Shown here piece after piece: positions 8,373 to 16,671 of a stretch of DNA of 17,645 nucleotides. The notes beneath the pieces were generated by a model. It was not told the origin of the DNA. It worked only from the letters and a program-made list of their open reading frames with translations, and made no database searches. A program made the translations under genes and the position numbers. Source of the stretch: an uncultured Flavihumibacter sp. (lineage in GTDB: Bacteria; Bacteroidota; Bacteroidia; Chitinophagales; Chitinophagaceae); assembly GCA_946481605.1 (NCBI GenBank), contig CAMLPA010000015.1:1-17645 (forward strand), given 5' to 3'. Numbering within the stretch: position 1 is the stretch's first letter; the number at the start of each line of letters is the position of its first letter.

Positions 8373-10094
8373 ATGCTTGTTATGAAAAAAATCTTTTTCA
8401 TGATCCTGGCGCTGCTTACAGGAACCGTCCTTATCACCGTTCCGGGATGTAAAAAAACAGCTTTAAGGGAAACCACCACCGACGACGTAAACATACTGGC
8501 ATTCCTGCAAAAGGACTCTACCGGGCGCTTCAGCCTGCTGGTGGAAGCCGTAGAAAAAGCAGAATACCAGCCTTTCTTAAACGCTTATGGCACCTATACT
8601 TTGTTTGCGCCCACCAATGAAGCCATGGATGCTTACCTGAAACAACAGGGGAAAAACAGCCTCGCTCAGCTCGACCAGCAGCAGGTAAGGGATATGCTCC
8701 GCTTTCACCTCCTGGAAGAACAAGTGTTAACCAGTGAATTCAACGATGGAAAGTTATCGGCCATGACGATGTTCGGGCAATACCTCGTAACCGGTGTTGA
8801 GAATACAGATGGCATATCTTCTTACCGCGTGAACCGCCAGGCCAACGTGGTTGACGCAAACCTCAAAACCGGAAACGGCATCATTCAGGTGATAGACCAT
8901 GTACTCACGCCTGCCGTAAAATCTGTGGCGCAACTGGTGGAAGAAAACACGGACTATTCCATATTTACCCAGGCGCTGAAAGAAACAGGCTGGTACGATG
9001 TGCTGAACCAGGCTACTTCAGGCACCGGGAAAAAATGGTACACGCTGATAGGAGAAACCAACCAGGCGCTGCTGGATACAGGCATCGTAAACTACGCTGA
9101 CCTGAAGGCGCGCTATAACAATACAGGGGATCCTAAAAACCCTGCGGACAGCCTTTACCTCTATGTTGCCTACCATATTCTGCCCGAGGTAAAATACCTG
9201 GCCGATATCGTATTGTCCAGCGCACACGAAACCATGGTTCCCCTGGAAGTGATCACCAACAAATTCATCAACAAACAGGTACTGCTGAACGAGGACCAGT
9301 ACAGTACCATTGACGGTGTGGTTACAGAACCGGGCATCCTGTTGGACCAAACCGGCAGCGACCGTTCCGCAACAAATGGAGTGGTACACAAAGCCCTGGC
9401 CCACCTTTCCATCAAAATAAGAAATCCTTTCCCCGTTTACTGGGACCTGTGTGCGGCAGTGCCAGAACTTACGCGTCTCAGCAATGTGTACCGAAAACAG
9501 ACCTACCTGTTTGACTATGCCGATGGCAACGCTTTCAAAGACGTAAAATGGGAAAGAAGTTGCCTCAAGTATAGGAATGGCGTGCAGGGTTACCTGGGCG
9601 ACTACTGGCAGGTGGGTATGGGAAGAAGCTCCAGCAATACGAACAGCCTGGGTACCTGCCAGAGCAACAGTTGGATTGAATTTACCACACCACTACTTGT
9701 AAAGGGAAGGTATAAAGTATGGTTTGGCTATTACACCCAAAACTCTACCGCCACTGCCGTGCAGGCCTCCTTCGACTCAGTTCCCCTCACCAATGCGCTA
9801 ATCAACTTCGCGCAGAAGATCGCCAAAATCAACCCACCGGCCGAGGCCGAAGCGGAGATGGAGGCCCTCGGCTGGAAATGGTGGGCAGGTGCAGCCAGAA
9901 AAAGTGGCTCCACCGTGTCAAGACTCGTTGGCATAGTGGACGTGCAACAAACCGGAAGGCATAAGCTCAGGTTCGACCTGGTATCTGGCTCCAATGCCGA
10001 TTGCAACTTCGATATGGTGCATTTTATCCCGGTGGGCATGAACCAGACAAGGCCAAGGTTCAACCCGGATGGCACGATAGAATACGGCCTGTAA
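8373..10094 (+). CDS. FAS1 lipoprotein with C-terminal beta-rich module, A
   Basis: This 573-residue protein has a lipoprotein signal with VPGC and Cys26 as the anchor, then KK. The in-frame ATG at 8382 (start MKKIFF, Cys23) gives a more usual signal peptide and may be the true start. FAS1 unit 1 covers about 38-180, with TLFAPTNEAM (76-85) and NGIIQVIDHVLTP (168-180). FAS1 unit 2 covers about 184-345, with a degenerate first motif LIGETNQALL (225-234) and NGVVHKALAHL (335-345). Residues about 352-556 form a separate domain with four Cys (359, 397, 429, 544), a strand GRYKVWFGYYT (445-455), a Trp-rich LGWKWWAGA, and a final FDMVHFIPVG. This pattern suggests a jelly-roll carbohydrate-binding-like fold, but I cannot assign a named family. 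It follows susD by 8 bp (17 bp if 8382 is used), the position where SusE-like glycan-binding lipoproteins often lie. The function as a surface glycan or wall binder is inferred. Confidence 0.85.
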   Translation: MLVMKKIFFMILALLTGTVLITVPGCKKTALRETTTDDVNILAFLQKDSTGRFSLLVEAVEKAEYQPFLNAYGTYTLFAPTNEAMDAYLKQQGKNSLAQLDQQQVRDMLRFHLLEEQVLTSEFNDGKLSAMTMFGQYLVTGVENTDGISSYRVNRQANVVDANLKTGNGIIQVIDHVLTPAVKSVAQLVEENTDYSIFTQALKETGWYDVLNQATSGTGKKWYTLIGETNQALLDTGIVNYADLKARYNNTGDPKNPADSLYLYVAYHILPEVKYLADIVLSSAHETMVPLEVITNKFINKQVLLNEDQYSTIDGVVTEPGILLDQTGSDRSATNGVVHKALAHLSIKIRNPFPVYWDLCAAVPELTRLSNVYRKQTYLFDYADGNAFKDVKWERSCLKYRNGVQGYLGDYWQVGMGRSSSNTNSLGTCQSNSWIEFTTPLLVKGRYKVWFGYYTQNSTATAVQASFDSVPLTNALINFAQKIAKINPPAEAEAEMEALGWKWWAGAARKSGSTVSRLVGIVDVQQTGRHKLRFDLVSGSNADCNFDMVHFIPVGMNQTRPRFNPDGTIEYGL

Positions 10095-10103
10095 ACAACA
10101 CGA

Positions 10104-11696
10104 ATGGCAAAGGCCCTACATGTTCATAAATCTTTTAAAATGCTTCTGAAAAATAAATACCGCTTGTTTGGTGCAGCCCTCTTCCTGATAGGCATTCAGG
10201 CCTGCAAAAAATGGGACGATCATATCGCTTTGCGGGACAATGCCCTCCAGGAAACCCTTGTTGAACAGATGGCAGCGGAACCCTCACTTTCAGTTTTTAA
10301 TGAATACCTCCGCAAAACAGGCCTTGACCGCGAACTCGCCGGGGAAAGAAGTTACACCGTTTGGGCGCCTTCCAACACCGCGCTGGAAACACTTCCGTCC
10401 AGTATTACGGCCGATTCCGCCACCCTCAGAAGGTATATGGAAAACCATATTGCCGGGATGGTGGTGTTTACAAGGATGGCGACAGACTCCCTTCGCGTAA
10501 GGCTGCTGAACGGCAAGCGTATTTTCGCACACGGAAAAAAGTTTGATGATGCCAACATCACGAAGGAAGATGTTGCCGTAAAAAATGGTGTATTGCACAT
10601 TGTTGACAAACTCATCGCACCGCAACCCAGTATCTGGGAGTTCATTGAACAAACCAAAAGCGGTTTCGAACAAAACAATTACATCGCAGCGCTGAATTAC
10701 CAGTCGCAGGATCCTGAACTGGCGGAACTCGACAGCATCAATCCCGCTACAGGCGATCCGGTGTACAAGCCCAATACCGGCATTGTAACCATCAATACTT
10801 TCAGAACTAAGGTATATGATATCGCCAATGAAGACAGTCTGTACACTTATGTGGTGCTGAACAACGCAGCGTACCAGTCTGCCACCCAGCAGCAGCGCCC
10901 TTACTTTAACAGCGCCGATCCCGCCATCACGGATGCCAACGCTTCGTGGAATGTGGTGAAAGATCTCGCGATACGTGGCTTGTACACACCCAACCAGTTG
11001 CAACAGGCGCTTTATTCCAGGTTCATGGTGCGCATTCCCGTAAACAGCAGCAATATTGTGGAGACCCACAAGGTAAGCAACGGCATTGTGTATGTGGTGA
11101 ACCAACTGGATACGGACATCACGGAAAAAATTCCATCTTTTATAGTGCAGGGTGAAGTTCCCCTCGCGGTAAGTAACATGGAAGACAGGTTCCTCACAAA
11201 GATCATGTACAGGGAGAGAAAGAATCCCAATACCGGGAATACCTTCAAAGATATTTACCTGAACCTCGGCTCTTCAGGCGCGAACTATTTTGTGGATTAC
11301 CGCACCAACAACCTGTTCACTACAAAATACAGGGTGTATTGGGTCGCTTTCAGCGACAGGGTGCTTTCGGGCCAGGCAGATGACGCTTATGGTACGGATT
11401 CAACCCTTACCCAGATGCTGCAGGTAGGGCCTTATACGGCAGACGGGCTCTTCACCCCCGCATTCAATGTTACCCAGAAAGTAGCGCCATTACAGTATGA
11501 AGAAATCTTACTCGGGGAATATACATTAAATGAATACAACTGGACGTTGTCGCATCCTGAATCAACGCCAGATGGACAATCGTATATCGTGAATCCGGCC
11601 ACACAGCGCATCCGGCTTCGTGCCCCGGCTTCCGCCTCCAGCGGCATTCCCCTTAACCTTACACTGGATTATATCAGGTTCGTTCCGGTTCAATAA
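10104..11696 (+). CDS. FAS1 lipoprotein with C-terminal beta-rich module, B
   Basis: This 530-residue protein has the same overall plan as its upstream neighbour. The ATG at 10140 (residue 13, MLLKNKYRLF) gives a cleaner lipoprotein signal with lipobox IQAC and anchor Cys34 in the long numbering, and is probably the real start; the ATG at 10104 is the outer limit. FAS1 unit 1 spans about 47-172, with YTVWAPSNTALETL (84-97) and NGVLHIVDKLIAP (161-173). FAS1 unit 2 spans about 175-335, with a weak first motif YVVLNNAAY (249-257) and NGIVYVVNQLD (326-336). The C-terminal region (about 345-528) contains GANYFVDYRTNN, TKYRVYWVAFSD (407-418), and ends LDYIRFVPVQ. The last two match in position and character the GRYKVWFGYYT and FDMVHFIPVG of the upstream protein, so the modules are probably homologous. 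No catalytic motif is visible. A role as a surface glycan-binding accessory is inferred from context. Its stop is one base from the next start. Confidence 0.85.
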   Translation: MAKALHVHKSFKMLLKNKYRLFGAALFLIGIQACKKWDDHIALRDNALQETLVEQMAAEPSLSVFNEYLRKTGLDRELAGERSYTVWAPSNTALETLPSSITADSATLRRYMENHIAGMVVFTRMATDSLRVRLLNGKRIFAHGKKFDDANITKEDVAVKNGVLHIVDKLIAPQPSIWEFIEQTKSGFEQNNYIAALNYQSQDPELAELDSINPATGDPVYKPNTGIVTINTFRTKVYDIANEDSLYTYVVLNNAAYQSATQQQRPYFNSADPAITDANASWNVVKDLAIRGLYTPNQLQQALYSRFMVRIPVNSSNIVETHKVSNGIVYVVNQLDTDITEKIPSFIVQGEVPLAVSNMEDRFLTKIMYRERKNPNTGNTFKDIYLNLGSSGANYFVDYRTNNLFTTKYRVYWVAFSDRVLSGQADDAYGTDSTLTQMLQVGPYTADGLFTPAFNVTQKVAPLQYEEILLGEYTLNEYNWTLSHPESTPDGQSYIVNPATQRIRLRAPASASSGIPLNLTLDYIRFVPVQ

Positions 11697-11697
11697 A

Positions 11698-14600
11698 ATG
11701 AGAAAAAAAGAAATTATGTACGCAAAAAAATATAAGCTCACCGGTATGAACTTCCGTTGGTCACTGATCATCGGACTGGCATTGTGCTGCGGTACAACAC
11801 CTGTTTTTTCGCAGGAAAAAAAGCGGGCTGAAAAAGAACCAATGGCTGAAAAGAAAGGATGGAAAACCCTTTCCGGAGAAGTGACGGATGCCGCAACAGG
11901 CAAGCCTTTACCCGGCATAAGGATTACGTATAAGAATGCCAGCGCGGCCATCTCGGACAGTTCAGGAAAATTTATGCTGGAAGTGCCTGATTATTCGGTG
12001 TCCATCTCCATCGTCGGCGATGGATTTCAATCAAAGATACTGGCGCTTCGTGGCCGGCAAACTATAAGAACAGCATTGTATGAAGGTGCTTTTCAATCTT
12101 ATTTTGATGAAGTAACCATTAACGACAGGATTTACAACAAGGCGAACCTGGCAGGCGCTTCAGGATCGTTGGTTTCCAACGGAACCCCGGGCGTTATCGG
12201 CGAAACTCCTGATAACTATCTCCAGGGAAAACTGGCCGGATTGCAGGTGATACGCCGTTCAGGTACCCCGGGTATCGGCGCCAATCTTTTACTGCGGGGC
12301 TTCTCATCGCTTTACGCCACCAATCAGCCTTTATTTGTGATAGATGGCGTGGTATTCGATGTGCAGAGTTATGGTACTTCGCTCATGCCCAACCATTTCA
12401 ACAATCCCCTGAATTTTATTGATGTAAAAGACATTGATAATATTACCGTGCTGAAAGAAGGCGCTTCCCAATATGGTACCAGGGGCGCGAACGGCGTGAT
12501 CCTGATCACCACGGCAAGGGCCCGGCAGGAAGCTACGCGTATAGATGTAAGCGTATTTGGCGGTACCAGTTTCGCGCCTGAAAACCTTCCTGTAATGGGC
12601 AAAGGTGATTACAGAACCTATCTTTCTGAAATGCTGCAATCGAAGGGATTAAACGCGGATGAGATCAGTGCGCTGCCGTATATGAACAACGACCCCGCAA
12701 CGAATACGGAGTTTTACCGCTACCAGGGCAACCAGGACTGGCAGCGCCAGGTGTTGTTGGCCAATCCCTCGCAGAACGCGTATATGAAAGTGACCGGTGG
12801 CGACAACATCGCGAAATACGCACTGTCGCTGGGTTATATGAAGAGCCAGGGCGTAATTACGAATACCGGTTTAACAAGGTACAACGTACGCTTTAACGCA
12901 GACTTTAACCTCAGTCAGCGCCTTACGGCCAACACCAATATCAGCTTCACTTTTAATGAGCAGAAACTGAAAGACCTGGGAACTTCCACCACCACCAACC
13001 CGTTGTTTTCCGCTTTGGTAAAAGCGCCCTTTCTTACCATCAACGATGTGAACAACAGCGGTGTATTCTCTCCCACCCTGGCCGCGGCAGATGTATTTGC
13101 AACAAGTAATCCGGTGGCGCTTACCAGGAACATGATGGCCGACAACAAGAACTACCGCTTCCTCGGCGCCATCAACTTCGGGTACAAACTATCCGATCAT
13201 ATTTCCCTGGCTTCCACACTGGCAGTTACAATGGATAAGGTGCGGGAAACCTTCTTTGTACCAGGCCTTGGCGTGGTACCAGATACATTGGAAACCGCCG
13301 TTGCCGTTAACCGCTCCGGCGCACAGGTGGTGAGGATGTTCAGCGTGTACAACGACAGCAGGATCGCGTACCAGAAGGTGTTCAACAATGTGCATGACTT
13401 CTCGGCAAGGCTGGGTGTGCGGTACAATACCATCGACTCAGAGCAGGATTATATTTACGGGTTTAACTCAGCAACAGACAAACTTACCGGTGTAGGATAC
13501 GGCGCGAACGCGCTGCGCCGCGTGGGCGGATCGCTCGGTAACTCTTCGTGGATGAATACTTATTTCACCACGGATTACAACTTCAGGGGCAAATACCTCG
13601 CTTCGTTTTCCCTCGCTGTTGATGGATCTTCCAGGTTCGGCCGGGAGGCCGCCGGTGGCGCCGTGGTTCGCCTTGGCAACAGGAATTATCCGCTCATGCC
13701 ATCACTCGACCTGGCCTGGGTACCATCTTCCGAAAATTTCATGGAAGCAGCAACATGGATAGACCTTTTGAAAATACGCGCATCGGCTGGCATCACGGGC
13801 AATAACGACATAGGCAACTTCACCGCACGCAGGTATTATGTGTCGCAAAACCTGCTGGGTGTTCAGGGGCTGGTACGTGGAAACGCGGGCAACGAAGCGC
13901 TCCAGTGGGAAACCAACACGCGGTTGAATGCCGGCATCGACCTCAGTGTATGGAACGAAAGACTTTCCCTCAGCTTTGATGCTTACCACCGGAAAACCGA
14001 CGATATGATCGTTTATGAACCCGCTCCCGCCGCTACCGGAATGGAATACAACATTACCAATTCAGGCGCCATGAAAACCACGGGCTGGGAAGCAGTGGTG
14101 CAGGGCAGGATATTGAATGGAAAGAAACTGAAATGGGACCTGGGTTTCAACATCTCAGCTTATAAGTCTGAAGTAACCAAGCTGCCAATGGAAGCCATTG
14201 TTACCGACTATGCAGGCGGCTCCTACATTACCCGGGTTGGCGGAGCGCCAAATGCTTTCTTTGGTTACAGGGCCGATGGCGTTTTTGCCAGCGGAACAGC
14301 CGCCACAGCGCTAAGCTTCAGGAATGAAGCAGGTGAATTAACGCCGTTCCAGGGAGGAGACATTCGTTTTAATGATACCAACGGAGACAATATAATTGAT
14401 GCTGCCGACCGTGAAGTGATCGGCAATCCTAACCCCGACTTCTTCGGGGCCATCAACACCGGGCTCGTGTATGGCAACTGGAACCTTGAGGCTTTGGTGA
14501 CTTTCTCCCAGGGAAATGATGCCTACAACTATACCCGCAGACAACTGGAATCGATGGACGGCTACGCCAACCAGACCAAAGCCGTGATGAACAGGTGGCG

Positions 14601-14922
14601 GAACGATGGTGACCAAACCAATATGCCCCGTGCCGCATGGGGCGACCCCTCCGGAAATGCCCGCTTCTCCTCCCGGTGGATTGAAGACGCTTCCTACATC
14701 AGGCTCCGTACATTATCTGTTTCCTACAATATTCCAATCAGACCGGGCGCATTAAAATATACTGTAGTGTACCTCTCGGGCAACAACCTCCTTACCGCAA
14801 CGAAGTACAAAGGGTTTGACCCCGAATTCGGCGCGGCCTCCGGTCTGTTCGGCATGGGCGTGGATGCCATGATGGAACCGCAGTTCCGGAGTGTGCAGGC
14901 AGGCATCAAACTGGGGCTCTAA
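11698..14922 (+). CDS. SusC/RagA-like TonB-dependent outer-membrane transporter 2
   Basis: This is a second SusC-type importer of 1074 residues when started at ATG 11698. ATG 11716 (MYAKKYKLTG) is also plausible; an upstream frame from 11620 lies inside the preceding gene and is unlikely. Residues 1-39 make a signal ending TPVFSQ. A Lys/Glu-rich linker (40-56) precedes the carboxypeptidase-regulatory-like domain (about 57-130, start LSGEVTDAATGKPLPGIRIT). The TonB-box region reads FDEVTIND (136-143), unlike the EEVVVIG form of transporter 1. The plug spans about 150-275, with LQGKLAGLQV, LLRGFSSLYATN and PLFVIDGVVF, and carries the SusC signature VLKEGASQYGTRGANGVILI (251-270). The rest is the barrel. 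There is no STN domain. It is clearly divergent from transporter 1, so this is not a recent tandem duplication. It sits one base after the FAS1 gene stop, and its susD partner follows after 25 bp. Confidence 0.94.
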   Translation: MRKKEIMYAKKYKLTGMNFRWSLIIGLALCCGTTPVFSQEKKRAEKEPMAEKKGWKTLSGEVTDAATGKPLPGIRITYKNASAAISDSSGKFMLEVPDYSVSISIVGDGFQSKILALRGRQTIRTALYEGAFQSYFDEVTINDRIYNKANLAGASGSLVSNGTPGVIGETPDNYLQGKLAGLQVIRRSGTPGIGANLLLRGFSSLYATNQPLFVIDGVVFDVQSYGTSLMPNHFNNPLNFIDVKDIDNITVLKEGASQYGTRGANGVILITTARARQEATRIDVSVFGGTSFAPENLPVMGKGDYRTYLSEMLQSKGLNADEISALPYMNNDPATNTEFYRYQGNQDWQRQVLLANPSQNAYMKVTGGDNIAKYALSLGYMKSQGVITNTGLTRYNVRFNADFNLSQRLTANTNISFTFNEQKLKDLGTSTTTNPLFSALVKAPFLTINDVNNSGVFSPTLAAADVFATSNPVALTRNMMADNKNYRFLGAINFGYKLSDHISLASTLAVTMDKVRETFFVPGLGVVPDTLETAVAVNRSGAQVVRMFSVYNDSRIAYQKVFNNVHDFSARLGVRYNTIDSEQDYIYGFNSATDKLTGVGYGANALRRVGGSLGNSSWMNTYFTTDYNFRGKYLASFSLAVDGSSRFGREAAGGAVVRLGNRNYPLMPSLDLAWVPSSENFMEAATWIDLLKIRASAGITGNNDIGNFTARRYYVSQNLLGVQGLVRGNAGNEALQWETNTRLNAGIDLSVWNERLSLSFDAYHRKTDDMIVYEPAPAATGMEYNITNSGAMKTTGWEAVVQGRILNGKKLKWDLGFNISAYKSEVTKLPMEAIVTDYAGGSYITRVGGAPNAFFGYRADGVFASGTAATALSFRNEAGELTPFQGGDIRFNDTNGDNIIDAADREVIGNPNPDFFGAINTGLVYGNWNLEALVTFSQGNDAYNYTRRQLESMDGYANQTKAVMNRWRNDGDQTNMPRAAWGDPSGNARFSSRWIEDASYIRLRTLSVSYNIPIRPGALKYTVVYLSGNNLLTATKYKGFDPEFGAASGLFGMGVDAMMEPQFRSVQAGIKLGL

Positions 14923-14947
14923 TTTTTACATCACTCAATTACGAACG

Positions 14948-16645
14948 ATGACAAAGTTCTTTCAATATTCAAAACATACCCTGGCGGTAATAGCATTGTG
15001 CACCGCTTTCTCCTCCTGCTCTAAATTGCTGGAAGCGGAACCCGAAGATGTGCTGGAAGAAAACGCCGTTTACAACAATGTATTCGATGCCGATGCCGCT
15101 GTAATGGGCGTATATGGAAAATTTACACGGCTCGCGGAATCTAATATCATCCTGAATGAGTTGAGGGCAGACCTGCTTTCCACTACAAACAATGCCGATG
15201 AGGCGTTGCGCCAGTTGAATGAGCACCATGTGAAAGAAGGAAACCCCTACGCCAACCCACGGCCATACTATGAAGTGATCCAGAATTGCAATGACGTGAT
15301 GTACCACTTCAACCAGATGCTCGCAGAGAAGAAACTGAACAACGACCAGTACAATATGCGTTATTCCGACCTGGCGGCCCTTCGCTGCTGGGTGTATCTC
15401 CAGGTAGGCATTCATTTCGGAAAGGTACCTTATGTGACCGATCCTTTTAAAACAGTGGAAGACATCAGGAACGTCGGTTTGATGCCGCGCATCGAATTCA
15501 CCCAGCTTATCGATGAACTTATCAGAACGATGGAGGCCCTTCCTTCCATGCAACCATATCCCACCGGCTCCAGTGTGGTTACCACCGTGGATGGCTACAA
15601 TACCCAGAAATTCTTTGTCAACAAAAGAGTGTTGCTAGGTGAACTGTACCTCTGGAAAGGAGAATACCGGAAAGCTGCCGCAGAACTGAAACAGGTGATG
15701 GAAACAGGCACCGGCGATCTGTACAATTACAGGCTGAACGGAAGTTCGAAAGGTGATAACAACGACCTCGCGGTGGGCTACTACCGGTACCGTGAACTGG
15801 ACGAGAACATGCTGGTGAACAACAATGCACAGGGCTGGCGCTCCATCTTCGCCCGTGGCCAGGACAACCTGTTTAACCGTGAACACATCTGGTTCCTGCC
15901 CTTCAGTTCCGGCTTCCAACCTGAAAACCCCTTCATCAACCTGTTCTCCAACAGAGGAGGAAAATACCTGCTGAAGCCATCGCAGGAAGCCATGGACAAC
16001 TGGAACGCGCAATTGCAGAAGAACAACCTGCCCTACGACGCACGCGGAAAAAAATTCAGTTACAACGACCTGGCAGGGCAGCCCGTGGTAATGAAATACC
16101 TCTACAACTACCTGAACCCGGATACCTACATGCCCACAGACCTTTTTGTTAAAAACGGAAAATGGTTCCTGTACCGTGCCGCCAACCTGCACCTGGATTT
16201 TGCCGAAGCCGCCAACCGCGACAACAAACATTTGCTGGCCTATACCCTGGTGAACGACGGACTCATCACTTACCCCGGACGCATCACCAACATGGGCTTC
16301 CCCTACGATTTTGATGCGAGAAGAAGCGATAACCCGCTCATCATCGCAGACTGGAGCATGAACGCAGGCATCAGGGGAAGGGCCTATCTCTATCCCCAGA
16401 CGCTGACGGGCGACAGCACCCTGCTCATCGAAAACCAGATCGTGGAAGAATCTGCCAGAGAACTGGCCTTTGAAGGAAAAAGATGGCCCACGCTCCTGAG
16501 GATAGCAATGCGCAGAAATGACCCTGCATTTCTTGCAGATAAAGTTTACGCCAAGTTGCAGAAGGAAAATAACCCCAATGCTTCAGCGGCCCGTACCAAA
16601 CTCATGAGCAGGGAGAACTGGTTTCTTCCGTTCAGATGGGAATAG
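14948..16645 (+). CDS. SusD/RagB-like surface lipoprotein 2
   Basis: This lipoprotein has 565 residues from ATG 14948, where MTKFFQYSKH leads into a signal with lipobox FSSC and Cys24 as anchor. An in-frame ATG at 14891 would overlap susC and bury the signal, so it is rejected. SusD features are CSKLLEAEPED after the anchor; VFDADAAVMGVYGKF (45-59); the helical stretch DLAALRCWVYLQVGIHFGKV (141-160); LYRAANLHLDFAEAANR (408-424); and ESARELAFEGKRWPTLLRIA (501-520). It is about 70 residues longer than SusD 1 and ends WFLPFRWE instead of the common LVQNPxY tail, so it belongs to a different SusD subgroup. It probably caps transporter 2 and binds glycans at the cell surface. A 26-bp gap leads to the pectate lyase gene. 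Confidence 0.93.
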   Translation: MTKFFQYSKHTLAVIALCTAFSSCSKLLEAEPEDVLEENAVYNNVFDADAAVMGVYGKFTRLAESNIILNELRADLLSTTNNADEALRQLNEHHVKEGNPYANPRPYYEVIQNCNDVMYHFNQMLAEKKLNNDQYNMRYSDLAALRCWVYLQVGIHFGKVPYVTDPFKTVEDIRNVGLMPRIEFTQLIDELIRTMEALPSMQPYPTGSSVVTTVDGYNTQKFFVNKRVLLGELYLWKGEYRKAAAELKQVMETGTGDLYNYRLNGSSKGDNNDLAVGYYRYRELDENMLVNNNAQGWRSIFARGQDNLFNREHIWFLPFSSGFQPENPFINLFSNRGGKYLLKPSQEAMDNWNAQLQKNNLPYDARGKKFSYNDLAGQPVVMKYLYNYLNPDTYMPTDLFVKNGKWFLYRAANLHLDFAEAANRDNKHLLAYTLVNDGLITYPGRITNMGFPYDFDARRSDNPLIIADWSMNAGIRGRAYLYPQTLTGDSTLLIENQIVEESARELAFEGKRWPTLLRIAMRRNDPAFLADKVYAKLQKENNPNASAARTKLMSRENWFLPFRWE

Positions 16646-16671
16646 AAAATTGACAACCCTTAACTGATTTT

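Noticed and set aside
1309..11696. Recent tandem duplication of the FAS1 genes
   Set aside because: The three proteins differ in domain number and share only short motif-level similarity by eye, so an old or independent origin is more likely.
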